64,000 nt of DNA, taken from the NCBI RefSeq assembly GCF_001751365.1, contig NZ_LJGT01000038.1, forward strand, positions 1,279,540 to 1,343,539, written 5' to 3'. A model generated the notes under the pieces. The model saw only the letters and a program-made list of their open reading frames with translations. It was not told the DNA's origin and did no database searches. This document shows, one piece after another, positions 43,376 through 53,153 of the stretch (within the stretch, counting starts at the first letter, position 1; the number at the start of each line of letters is the position of its first letter). The DNA comes from Streptomyces abyssalis (GTDB lineage Bacteria > Actinomycetota > Actinomycetes > Streptomycetales > Streptomycetaceae). The position numbers and the translations under genes are program-made.

Positions 43376-44323
43376 ATGCGGCTCAGAAATCACCCCATCC
43401 GAAAAGCTGTCCTCTCCCTCGCGTCGCTCACGGCGCTCGCCACCCTCACCGGTACCGGCGCGGTCCCCGCACTCGCGGCGAGCGCCCCGGCGGCGGCGAG
43501 CGCCCCGGCGGCCACGGCGGCGACGGCGGCGTCCGGCTCCCAGGACCGTTCCGGTCGCTCCGACCCGGAACTGATGCGTGGCGACCCCCGGCGCTCCGGC
43601 GCCGAGATCTTCCGCGGCCAGGCCTTCGACACATGCCACACCCCCTCGTCCTCCGTCATGCGCGCCTGGGACGGCACGTCCCCGTTCGGTGCCGTCGGCG
43701 TCTACATCGGCGGCCGTGCCCGTGCCTGCCCGAACCAGCCGAATCTGACCAGCTCCTGGGTGCGTGCCGTCGACCGGATGGGCTGGAAGCTGCTGCCCCT
43801 GTACGTCGGCTCGCAGTCGCCCTGCGTCGAGTCGCGGAGCAAGCACCGGTACGCCATGAGCCACATCGCGCCCACACAGCGCGGCCTGCGCGAGGGGCGC
43901 GACGCCGTGGCGGCGGCGAAGAGGCTCGGGATGGCGAAGCACAGCGCGGTGTATCTCGACATGGAGCACTACGACAACTCCTCCACCCGCTGCGCCGCCA
44001 CCACCCTCCGCTTCATCCAGGGCTGGAACCGCGCCGTGTCGGCCGCGGACTACTACCCCGGCTTCTACAGCAACTCCAACTCCGGCATCGAACACATGGA
44101 GGGCGCACGCAAGGCGGGCAGCAAGAACCTCCCGGAGGTGCTGTGGTTCGCGCGCTGGAGGACGGCGGCGTCGCTGAACAACGACAAGTACATCGCAAGG
44201 AGGGCGTGGCAGCCGCACCGCCGCATCCACCAGTACGACGGCGACGTGACGCGGACGTACGGCGGCCACCGCCTGAACATCGACCGCAACCTGATGGACG
44301 CCCCGGTCGCCGTGGTCCCCTGA
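43376..44323 (+). CDS. secreted DUF1906 (Rv2525c-like glycoside-hydrolase-fold) protein
   Basis: 315 residues. Signal peptide (MRLRNHPIRKAVLSLASLTALATL, cleavage after an Ala-rich stretch near residue 35), an Ala/Ser-rich linker, and a DUF1906 barrel: GQAFDTCHTPSSSVMRAWDGTSPFGAVGVYIGGRARACP, KLLPLYVGSQSPC, AVYLDMEHYDNSS (acidic pair in strand 4) and RRIHQYDGDV. Family members are exported peptidoglycan-related or sugar-binding proteins; Rv2525c leaves by the Tat route. An alternative GTG start at 43343 would add 11 residues; neither has a clear ribosome site. Confidence 0.85.
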   Translation: MRLRNHPIRKAVLSLASLTALATLTGTGAVPALAASAPAAASAPAATAATAASGSQDRSGRSDPELMRGDPRRSGAEIFRGQAFDTCHTPSSSVMRAWDGTSPFGAVGVYIGGRARACPNQPNLTSSWVRAVDRMGWKLLPLYVGSQSPCVESRSKHRYAMSHIAPTQRGLREGRDAVAAAKRLGMAKHSAVYLDMEHYDNSSTRCAATTLRFIQGWNRAVSAADYYPGFYSNSNSGIEHMEGARKAGSKNLPEVLWFARWRTAASLNNDKYIARRAWQPHRRIHQYDGDVTRTYGGHRLNIDRNLMDAPVAVVP

Positions 44324-44360
44324 CGCCCCGCCCCCACTCCGGCCTGATTTCCCGTCACGG

Positions 44361-44395
44361 CTCAGGGGCGCGGGACCCGGACGCGCGCCCCTGAG
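44361..44395 (+). terminator. hairpin after the DUF1906 gene
   Basis: CTCAGGGGCGCG (44361-44372) and CGCGCCCCTGAG (44384-44395) form a perfect 12-bp stem with an 11-base loop. Confidence 0.75.
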
Positions 44396-44529
44396 GCACC
44401 CTGACCCCCGGAACGAGGGGGCTCCACCCTACGGAGGTGGGGAGCGCCCCATCTCTCCCCCCAGAGGGGGATACGCCTTCGCGACCTCTGGGCGATCCGC
44501 GGGCGGAGGCCCGCTCCTAGCGTTGAGCC

Positions 44530-45192
44530 ATGACCACGCCTGGGACAGCCGGGAGCCCCCGGACCGCATCTCCGGCCGTGACTCCGCTGACGTTCACGTC
44601 GTACGTGCGGGCTCGCGGCCCGGTGCTGCTGCGCACCGCGCGCTCGCTCACCGCCAACCCCTGCGACGCCGAGGACCTGCTCCAGACGGCGCTCACCAAG
44701 ACCTATCTGGCCTGGGAGCGCATCGAGGACCACCGCGCGCTCGACGGCTACGTACGCAAGGCGCTGCTGAACACGCGCACCTCGCAGTGGCGCAAGCGCC
44801 GGGTCGACGAGTTCGCGTGCGACGAGGTTCCCGAGCCGGAACCGCAGCAGGGGCCCGATCCCGCGGAGGCGCAGGCCGTCCGTGACGCACTGTGGCACGC
44901 GATACTCAAACTGCCCGCCCGGCAGCGGGCGATGGTCGTGCTCCGGTTCTACGAGGACCTGAGCGAGGCCCAGACCGCCGCCGTGCTGGGAGTCTCCGTC
45001 GGCACCGTCAAGAGCGCCGTCTCACGCGCGCTTGCGAAGCTCCGCGAGGACCCGCAGCTCGCGACGGACGTGCTGGGCGGTGAACCCCCGAGAACCGGGG
45101 AGCCGCGGGGGACCGGGGAACCCCCGTCACGGGCGCAGCTCGCGGAGGAGCCCGTGCCGGCGGCGGCAGCGGCGACGGCCGCGGCGGCCTGA
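44530..45192 (+). CDS. SigE-family ECF RNA polymerase sigma factor
   Basis: 220 residues. Region 2 (SYVRARGPVLLRTARSLTANPCDAEDLLQTALTKTYLAWERI) and region 4 (LPARQRAMVVLRFYEDLSEAQTAAVLGVSVGTVKSAVSRALAKLRE) are typical of the actinobacterial SigE-type ECF group (not sigma-E of S. coelicolor cell-envelope stress specifically). The last ~45 residues are an unusual tail with EPPRTGEPRGTGEP repeats and a poly-Ala end. No anti-sigma gene is adjacent. Start ATG 9 bases after an alternative GTG-less stretch; ribosome site weak. Confidence 0.9.
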   Translation: MTTPGTAGSPRTASPAVTPLTFTSYVRARGPVLLRTARSLTANPCDAEDLLQTALTKTYLAWERIEDHRALDGYVRKALLNTRTSQWRKRRVDEFACDEVPEPEPQQGPDPAEAQAVRDALWHAILKLPARQRAMVVLRFYEDLSEAQTAAVLGVSVGTVKSAVSRALAKLREDPQLATDVLGGEPPRTGEPRGTGEPPSRAQLAEEPVPAAAAATAAAA

Positions 45193-45284
45193 GGCACCGC
45201 ACGCCCGCCGGCGCCCACGGGCGGCCGCGCCATGGCCGTCCCAAGCCCGTCCGGTCCGGAAGATCTCGCCTCGGACTAGTGACG

Positions 45285-45296
45285 TACCGCGCGGTA
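45285..45296. promoter_or_regulatory. 12-bp palindrome upstream of the acyl-CoA ligase
   Basis: TACCGCGCGGTA is perfectly palindromic and is flanked by GACG and CGTC in near-symmetry (one base offset). It lies 53 bases before the start codon. TetR-family regulators of acyl-CoA metabolism bind sites of this shape; no such regulator is encoded beside it. Confidence 0.45.
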
Positions 45297-45348
45297 TGCG
45301 TCCAGAATCGCAGCACCAGTACCCGTCCGTAACTCGGGGAGGCACCCG

Positions 45349-47001
<1,653 letters not shown>

Positions 47002-47047
47002 GACGGCGTCGGGCGGGCTCGGAGCGACATGGGGCCCGCCCGCCGTC
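47002..47047. terminator. hairpin between convergent genes
   Basis: CGGGCGGGC (47010-47018) pairs with GCCCGCCCG (47034-47042), extended after an internal mismatch by GACGG (47002-47006) with CCGTC (47043-47047). It lies between the convergent ligase and sensor genes. Confidence 0.6.
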
Positions 47048-47147
47048 CGGCACGAAGCGGTCGCCCGGACGACCTGCCCGGCGGTGCGTTCACGCGCTCA
47101 GCGCTCATGTGGTCAACGCGCGGAGATCATGGCGCAAGCGGGACGGA

Positions 47148-50100
47148 TCAGTTGGTCCCGATCTTGGTCAGCAGATCGACGATGCGCCGCTGCACCTCGT
47201 CCGCCGTGGAACGCTCCGCGAGGAAGAGCACCGTCTCGCCCGTCGCCAGCCGCGGCAGGTCCGCCGGGTTCATGTCCGCCGAGGTGTAGATGACGAACGG
47301 GGTGCGGGTCAGCAGCCCGTTCACGCGCAGCCAGTCGATGATTCCGGTGCGCCGCGTGCGTACCTGCATCACGTCCATCACGACGAGGTTGGGCCGCATC
47401 TGCGCCGCCACGTTCACCGCCGCCTCGTCCGTCTGCGCGTGAGCGACCTGGATGCCGCGCCGCTCCAGGGACGCCGCCAGAGCGACCGCGATCGGCGGCC
47501 GCTCCTCGACGAGCAGCACACGCGGCGGATGCTGCTCGCTGTCGCGGGGCGCGAGCGCCTTGAGGAGTACGGCGGGGTCGGCGCCGTACGCCGCCTCGCG
47601 GGTCGCCTGCCCGAGCCCGGAGGTGACCATCACGGGCACCTCGGCGGCGACCGCCGCCGTACGCAGCGACTGCAGCGCGGTGCGGGTGATCGGCCCGGTG
47701 AGCGGGTCCACGAAGAGGGCGGCGGGATAGGCCGCGATCTGGGCGTCGACCTCCTCGCGGGAGTGCACGATGACGGGGCGATAGCCCTGCTCGGACAGCG
47801 CCCGCTGCGTGGCGGCGTCCGGTTCGGGCCACACCAGCAGCCGGCGCGGGTTGTCCAGCGGTTCCGGCGGCAGCTCGTCGTCGACGGCCTGCGGCGGCAC
47901 GGGCACGCCGCGCCCGTCGCTCATCTCGACCGGGCTGTTCGGGCCGTCCAGCGGCTCCGGGCCTTCGGCCGTTCCCGCCGCGGGCGCTCCGATCGTGAAC
48001 TCCCGGGCCGGGGGCGGATTCGCGGGACCGGCCTGCCCCGGCGCGTGCGCGGTGCGGCCCTGCGCCGGCTGCCCGGCGGCCTGCTTTCCGTGCGGCTGTC
48101 CTCCCCCCGGCTGAGCCGGTGCCGCCAGCTTGCGGCGGCGGCCGGAGCCGGGCGGCGTCGACGGGGTGGACGGTATGGCCGTCGCCGGCGCGGGGGCGTG
48201 CGCCTGCCGGGGGGAGGGCGTGGGCGCGTGGGCGACCTGGTGGCCGTACGACTGCGGCCCGCCTGCCCGCTGTTCCGTCATACCGGGCGTGACCGGGACG
48301 CCCTGGCCGAGGGTCTGCACGCGGTGCTGCCCGGTCTCGTACGAGGCCTGCTCCTCGGCGCTCGGAGCGCCGGGCATCGGCAGGCCGCGAGGCTGCGACA
48401 CGTTCTGCGGCAGCGGGCCGCCGCCCAGGATGGGGCTGGCCGCGACCACCGAGTGCTCCACCGGCTGCGGCTCGGCCTCCTGCTCCGCCTCGGCCTCCTG
48501 CGCGGACGCGGGCTGCGGACCGGCGCCCTGACCTTGGGCTTGACCTTGGGCTTGAGCTGGGGCTTGGGACTGCTGGGCGGGTGCCTGCTCCGGCGGAAGC
48601 TGCTGCGGCATGCCGTTCTGCTGCCCGCCCGGCAGCTCCGCCCGGGCAGCGGCGTTCGCGCTGCTCGCACCGTTCTGCCCGGACTGCGGCGCGTTCCCGG
48701 ACTGCGGGGCGTTCCCGGGCTGCGGCTGTCCGGGCGGTGCCGCGAACTGGACCCCCTGAGCCCCCTGAGCTCCCTGCGGGTTCGCGTCGCCCTCTGTCTG
48801 TGCCTGCGCGAGCCTGCGCGCCCTGCGGCCTCCGGGCTGTGCCGCGTCCGCACCCTCGTCGCCCTGTACGGGCTGCGCCTGTACGGGCTGCGCCTGGACG
48901 GGCTGTCCCTGCCCCTGTCCCTGTACGGGCCGGCGCCCCCGCCGTCCGGTGCCCGGCTGAGCCTGCTGCTGAGCCGGCAACTGCTGTGCGGCCGCGGCCT
49001 CTTCGGCCTCGGCGCCCTGCCCGTGACCTTCCACCTGTCCTTGCTCAGGCCCTTGTCCCTGACCGGGCCCCTGTCCCGCCGTGCCGTCCGCACCCGCCTG
49101 CGCCGGTGATGCGAGCGCCCGCCTCGACCGGCGCCCCGCGCCCGCCTGCTGCGGCACCGTCGCACCGGCAGCCTCTCCCGCGTCCGGTCCGGCCGGTCCG
49201 GACGGAGGCAGCTCCGTGACGGCTCCGCCCTGCGCCGCGGCGACCTGCTGGCTCTGCTGTGCCTGCTGCTGATCCTGCTGATGCGCCTCGGCCGGGCTGG
49301 GACGGCCACGGCGGCGGCCCGTCGGCACCGCCTGTCCCTCGTGGCCCCCGGCGGGCTGCCCCTGTGTGTGACGGGCCTGGAACTGGTCGGGGATGCCCGC
49401 GGCCGGAGCCGCCCCCGACACGTCACCCGTACCCGTCCACGCCCCGGCAGCCGAGGCCTGCGCACCCGCGGGCGCCTCCGTGCCGCGCACCGGCTGCGCC
49501 GGTACGGGCATCACCGTCGTCTCGTTCTCGCGTCCTTCGCGTCCCCGCTGGGCATGCCCCGTGCCGGCGCCCGTGCCGTCCGCGGCGCCCTGCCCCTGAT
49601 CCTGGCCCTGCACCTGGCCGGACGTCCGGTCGTCGCCCGAGGCACCCGATGCCCCTGCGTCCACGCCGCTCCCGGCGCTGTCCGCCTTGAGCGGGACTTC
49701 CAGCACGTACGCGCTGCCGCCCGCGCCCGGCACCTCGTGCGTCTGCAGCACACCGCCGTGCCGCTCCACGGTGCCGCGGACGATCGGCAGATGTACGGGG
49801 TTGCCTCCGGCGTACGGGCCGCGCACCTCGATCCGTACGACCTCGCCGCGCTGCGCGGCGGCGACCACGATCGTCGTGTCGAGGCCCGGTGTCACCGCGG
49901 GCGCGTTGCCCGTCGCGTCCACGCCTGCCACGTCCGCGATCAGATGCGCCAGTGCCGTCGTCAGCCGCTCGCCGTCGACCTCAGCCTCGATCGGCGGCGC
50001 GTGCACCGCGAACTGCGCACGCCCGGGCCCGATCAGCTCCACCGCGCCCTCGACGCCGTTCGCGACCACGGAGTCGAGCGAGGTCATCTCGCGCCGCAGC

Positions 50101-51179
50101 TTCTCGCGGCCCGCGTCGAGGCGCTGGTATCCGAGCACGTTGTCGACGAGCGTCGTCATACGGGCGTAGCCGGCCGCCAGGTGGTGCAGGATCTGGTTGG
50201 CCTCGGGCCACAGCTGCCCCGCCGGGTCGGCGGCCAGCCCGGAGAGCTCGTCCCGCAGCTGGTCCAGCGGCCCTCGCAGCGAGTCCTGCAGCACGGCCAG
50301 CAGCTGGTCGTGCCGCCCGGCCAGCGCCTCCTGGGCACGGCGGTCGCTGAAGGTCACCACCGCGCCGACCAGCTGCTCGCCGTCGCGCACCGGTGCCGTC
50401 GTGATGTCGACGGGCACCGCCTGCCCGTCCTTCGCCCACAGCACGTGACCGGCGCGCACACGGTGCTTGCGGCCCGACTTGAGGGTGTCGCTGAGGGTGG
50501 TCTCCTCGTACGGGAGGGGGTTGCCGTCCGGGCGCGAGTGCAGCAGCAGCGAGTGCATCTCCTGGCCGCCCAGATCGCCGGCGCGGTAGCCGAGGATCTG
50601 CGCCGCCGCCGGGTTGACGAGGACGATCAGCCCTTCGGTGTCCACACCGATGACGCCCTCCGACGCGGCGCGCAGGATCATCTCGGTCTGGCGCTGCTGG
50701 CGGGCCAGTTCGGCCTCGGTGTCGAGAGTGCCCGTGAGATCGCGGACGACGAGCATCAGCAACTCGTCGCCCGTGTAGGAGTTGCCGCTGCCGGGACCGT
50801 GGTCGGCGAAGGCGGCTTCGAAGGCGGAGGCGTAGGGCGTACGCCCGTCCTCCAGGTTGGCGCTCGTGACCTCGACGTAGAACTCGCTGCCGTCGGTGCG
50901 CCTCGCGACCATGCGGGTCGGGCGCTGACGCTCCTCGAGCTCTGCGGCAGCCTCGTCCGGCCTGCGCATCGAACCCGGGATCCGCTTCGAATCGAACTCG
51001 GGCAGCAGATCGAGCAGCCCTCGTCCCACCAGTGCGGTGCCGGGGGCCTCGAAGGCTTCCAGCGCGATGGTGTTGGCGTTCACCACCGTGCCGTTGCAGT
51101 TGACCAGCAGCAACGCATCAGGCAACGCGTCGAGTATGGCGGCGAGACGAGCAGCGCCTCGGGATGGCCTGCTGCTCAC
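47148..51179 (-). CDS. giant hybrid sensor protein: PAS-PAS, degenerate kinase core, Gln-rich linker, two receiver-like domains
   Basis: 1343 residues. PAS (~9-115), a second PAS (~170-285; [32 protein letters not shown]), a DHp-like helix and an HATPase-like domain to ~505, a ~600-residue linker rich in Gln, Pro, Ala and Gly, then two receiver-like domains ([17 protein letters not shown] to [24 protein letters not shown] to VVMDVMQ and IYTSAD). The usual SHELRTPL box reads QDSLRGPL: the phosphoacceptor His is Asp309. The N-box reads [11 protein letters not shown] without its Asn residues. The last receiver keeps its Asp but shows no Lys before the final helix. It therefore looks like a pseudokinase scaffold. 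GTG start behind GGGAGG. Confidence 0.88.
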   Translation of the reverse strand: MSSRPSRGAARLAAILDALPDALLLVNCNGTVVNANTIALEAFEAPGTALVGRGLLDLLPEFDSKRIPGSMRRPDEAAAELEERQRPTRMVARRTDGSEFYVEVTSANLEDGRTPYASAFEAAFADHGPGSGNSYTGDELLMLVVRDLTGTLDTEAELARQQRQTEMILRAASEGVIGVDTEGLIVLVNPAAAQILGYRAGDLGGQEMHSLLLHSRPDGNPLPYEETTLSDTLKSGRKHRVRAGHVLWAKDGQAVPVDITTAPVRDGEQLVGAVVTFSDRRAQEALAGRHDQLLAVLQDSLRGPLDQLRDELSGLAADPAGQLWPEANQILHHLAAGYARMTTLVDNVLGYQRLDAGREKLRREMTSLDSVVANGVEGAVELIGPGRAQFAVHAPPIEAEVDGERLTTALAHLIADVAGVDATGNAPAVTPGLDTTIVVAAAQRGEVVRIEVRGPYAGGNPVHLPIVRGTVERHGGVLQTHEVPGAGGSAYVLEVPLKADSAGSGVDAGASGASGDDRTSGQVQGQDQGQGAADGTGAGTGHAQRGREGRENETTVMPVPAQPVRGTEAPAGAQASAAGAWTGTGDVSGAAPAAGIPDQFQARHTQGQPAGGHEGQAVPTGRRRGRPSPAEAHQQDQQQAQQSQQVAAAQGGAVTELPPSGPAGPDAGEAAGATVPQQAGAGRRSRRALASPAQAGADGTAGQGPGQGQGPEQGQVEGHGQGAEAEEAAAAQQLPAQQQAQPGTGRRGRRPVQGQGQGQPVQAQPVQAQPVQGDEGADAAQPGGRRARRLAQAQTEGDANPQGAQGAQGVQFAAPPGQPQPGNAPQSGNAPQSGQNGASSANAAARAELPGGQQNGMPQQLPPEQAPAQQSQAPAQAQGQAQGQGAGPQPASAQEAEAEQEAEPQPVEHSVVAASPILGGGPLPQNVSQPRGLPMPGAPSAEEQASYETGQHRVQTLGQGVPVTPGMTEQRAGGPQSYGHQVAHAPTPSPRQAHAPAPATAIPSTPSTPPGSGRRRKLAAPAQPGGGQPHGKQAAGQPAQGRTAHAPGQAGPANPPPAREFTIGAPAAGTAEGPEPLDGPNSPVEMSDGRGVPVPPQAVDDELPPEPLDNPRRLLVWPEPDAATQRALSEQGYRPVIVHSREEVDAQIAAYPAALFVDPLTGPITRTALQSLRTAAVAAEVPVMVTSGLGQATREAAYGADPAVLLKALAPRDSEQHPPRVLLVEERPPIAVALAASLERRGIQVAHAQTDEAAVNVAAQMRPNLVVMDVMQVRTRRTGIIDWLRVNGLLTRTPFVIYTSADMNPADLPRLATGETVLFLAERSTADEVQRRIVDLLTKIGTN

Positions 51180-51654
51180 GACGGATCTTCCTCCCTGCTG
51201 ACCACGGTGCCGGTGACCGGTCGCCCGGTCCTCTGCGTCCGGTCACGGCTGCCAGTGTGCCGCCGACCCCGGGCGTGTCACCAGAGGGGAGTCTACGGGC
51301 AGGGGTCATGTACGCGGCCAGTGCTGTGCGGAGCGCACAAGAGAGGGGCGGGGCGCCGCGGCCCCGGGACTCCCGGGCCTGAGCCCGCTTCGCGACCGAT
51401 ACGGGGCCGGGTCCGGGTACGCACCGTGGACCCGGTCGGAGCCTGCGCTGGGGGCCTATATCACGTACCGGTCCCGGCACCGTGCGCCGGCCTCCCCGTC
51501 AACGCGCGGATCATTGCCGGTCATCGGCGGTCGGACCGTGAACCGCTTTGCCCGGCGACGCCGGAACCGAGTACGGTAGGGGCCGATTGGAGACAGCCCG
51601 TGAGGCTGTGCCATCATCAGCACGCACCCGCCCGTGAGGGCGCGAACCGTGCAT
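51180..51654. other. intergenic region before tRNA-Ser with a probable tRNA promoter
   Basis: No supported ORF in 475 bases. TTGCCC (51548-51553) and TACGGT (51572-51577) spaced by 18 bases are the best promoter candidate for the tRNA at 51655. Confidence 0.45.
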
Positions 51655-51746
51655 GGAGGCTTCGCCTAGTCTGGTCTATGGCGCCGCACTGCTAATGCGG
51701 TTTCGGGGTAACCCCCTGATCGAGGGTTCAAATCCCTCAGCCTCCG
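51655..51746 (+). tRNA. tRNA-Ser (anticodon GCT)
   Basis: GGAGGCT pairs with AGCCTCC as acceptor stem. The anticodon loop CTGCTAA is closed by CCGCA/TGCGG, a long variable arm (GGGG/CCCC) is present, and GGTTCAAAT is the T loop. CCA is not encoded. Confidence 0.97.
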
Positions 51747-51790
51747 CTTCCGGTCTCCAAGAGATCGCAGCCGATCTCTCCAAGATCGCT

Positions 51791-51819
51791 GAAACCCCGG
51801 CTCTCGTGGCCGGGGTTTC
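51791..51819 (+). terminator. terminator after tRNA-Ser
   Basis: GAAACCCCGGC (51791-51801) and GCCGGGGTTTC (51809-51819) form an 11-bp perfect stem with a 7-base loop. Confidence 0.8.
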
Positions 51820-51990
51820 GTCGTCCGTACGGGCTGCCGGAGCCGGTGACCGGCGAGGACTTCCGCGGAGGGTCTCGCGGGACTTTTCGCAGCTCAGGGT
51901 AGGTGCGGGTAACGGATTTCGCCTCCGGGCGCCGTTCATGTAATGTTGTTCCCGCAACATCGCAGGGTTGATCAACAGCCCGCAAAACAA

Positions 51991-52063
51991 GCGCTCGTAG
52001 CTTAACGGATAGAGCATCTGACTACGGATCAGAAGGTTGCAGGTTCGAATCCTGCCGAGCGCG
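51991..52063 (+). tRNA. tRNA-Arg (anticodon ACG)
   Basis: Acceptor arms GCGCTCG and CGAGCGC; anticodon loop CTACGGA within TCTGA/TCAGA; T loop GGTTCGAATCC. 73 bases including discriminator; CCA not encoded. The A at the wobble position would be read as inosine. Confidence 0.97.
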
Positions 52064-52071
52064 CACAGGTC

Positions 52072-52102
52072 AGAAACCCCCCGGGAATCCCGGGGGGTTT
52101 CT
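52072..52102 (+). terminator. terminator after tRNA-Arg
   Basis: AGAAACCCCCCGGG (52072-52085) and CCCGGGGGGTTTCT (52089-52102) form a perfect 14-bp stem with a 3-base loop, followed by a short T-rich stretch. Confidence 0.85.
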
Positions 52103-52168
52103 GCTTTGACCCTTGGCAGCAACCGCCGATGGTCGCGGTTCAGATGACTGTCAGGGCCGCGCCGGGCC

Positions 52169-52490
52169 ATGACCCGGCTTCGCGAGGCTGAGACGGCCCT
52201 GTCCGAGGCGGACGGTCGGCGCGACGCGATCGGCGGTCACGGTGCAAGCGCGAATCAGTTCCATGTCGCGTACGTGCTCTACGAGTTCAAAGACCTTGAG
52301 GAGTCGATCGCGGCCATGCGCGAGTCGTTGCGGCCGCAGCCGAAGCAGGAGCGGCAGGGCGGCAAGGGCGCGTTCACTCGAACGCGGTTCTTGCACAGCG
52401 GCGGTTCGAGTTCGGGCACATGGACGCCGCGTGTGCGACATGAGGCTCGTTCCTGGACGACTCTTCTCGCCTGAGGCCCCGTTCTGTCTG
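52169..52490 (+). pseudogene. remnant of a TPR-type regulator C-terminus, frameshifted
   Basis: The plus strand first reads ETALSEADGRRDAIGG, FHVAYVLYEFKDLEESIAAMRESLRP, which resembles the tetratricopeptide tail of Streptomyces XRE-type regulators. At about 52370 the resemblance moves to another frame, LAQRRFEFGHMDAACAT, stop, then GSFLDD. That pattern (xxxGxxDAACxTWxxxLDDY) is the usual end of these proteins. It therefore carries a frameshift and a stop and lacks the N-terminal DNA-binding domain. The rest of the gap to kaiB (52491-52838) holds nothing recognisable. Confidence 0.55.
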
Positions 52491-52838
52491 CCGCGCTCGC
52501 CGAGACCTTCGCCGATCCTGTTCACAGCCGATCGGGGCACCAGAGGCCCGCAGTACCCGCACGGCCGATTTCAGGTCGCGCTGGGCGGCCCGCCGCGTGA
52601 CGGTGAGAGGGCGGAGCAGGCCGTCGGCTCGGCTCTGCGGACCGTCGGCGGACAGCCCCGGCCGTGGGCGGGCTCTCGTGGGCACTCCCGGCTCATGACG
52701 AGAAGACGGCAGCTGAGCTGGGAAGGCAGGTCCCTGGATGGATGTCACGGCATTGCGGGGACGCCGGACCGGGGCCGTGCGCTGTGAGGGCCGGGCGGGG
52801 GAACCTTCCGATTCCGCGCGACCGGAAGGGGCGGACGC

Positions 52839-53153
52839 GTGACGGGTTACGCGTTCCGGCTGTATGTGGCCGGGGAGTCGGAGCGGTCCAGTGCTGCCGA
52901 GGCGAATCTGCGTGCGCTGGCCGGGGCACTGCTGCCGGGCGGCTACGAACTGGACGTGGTGGATGTGATGGCGCAGCCGGAGCTGGCCGAGGAGCAGCGG
53001 ATCCTGGCCACGCCGACTGTGGTCAGGCTCGTACCGCTGCCCCAGCTGCGGGTGATCGGGGACCTGTCCGACCCGCCGAGGGTCGCGAACGCGCTGGGTC
53101 TGCCGGGCGAGCTGCAGGAAGCCCGGAAGGAGAAGGAGGCAGGCGGTGCGTGA
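52839..53153 (+). CDS. kaiB: KaiB circadian-clock-type protein
   Basis: 104 residues. Thioredoxin-like KaiB: RLYVAGESERSSAAEANLRAL, ELDVVDVMAQPELAEEQRILATPTVVRLVPLPQLRVIGDLSD. The segments VxDVxxxPxLAEExxILATPT and PxRxIGDLSD are the KaiB signature. In cyanobacteria KaiB switches fold to bind the CI ring of phosphorylated KaiC. GTG start behind GGAAGGGG. Its stop overlaps the kaiC start by 8 bases, so the two proteins are made together. The C-terminal tail EARKEKEAGG is charged and slightly longer than some homologues. Confidence 0.93.
   Translation: MTGYAFRLYVAGESERSSAAEANLRALAGALLPGGYELDVVDVMAQPELAEEQRILATPTVVRLVPLPQLRVIGDLSDPPRVANALGLPGELQEARKEKEAGGA

Noticed and set aside
52542..52838. 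A further gene, or a KaiA gene, directly before kaiB
   Set aside because: No frame shows KaiA or other family features; sequence is Arg/Gly/Pro-rich in every register.
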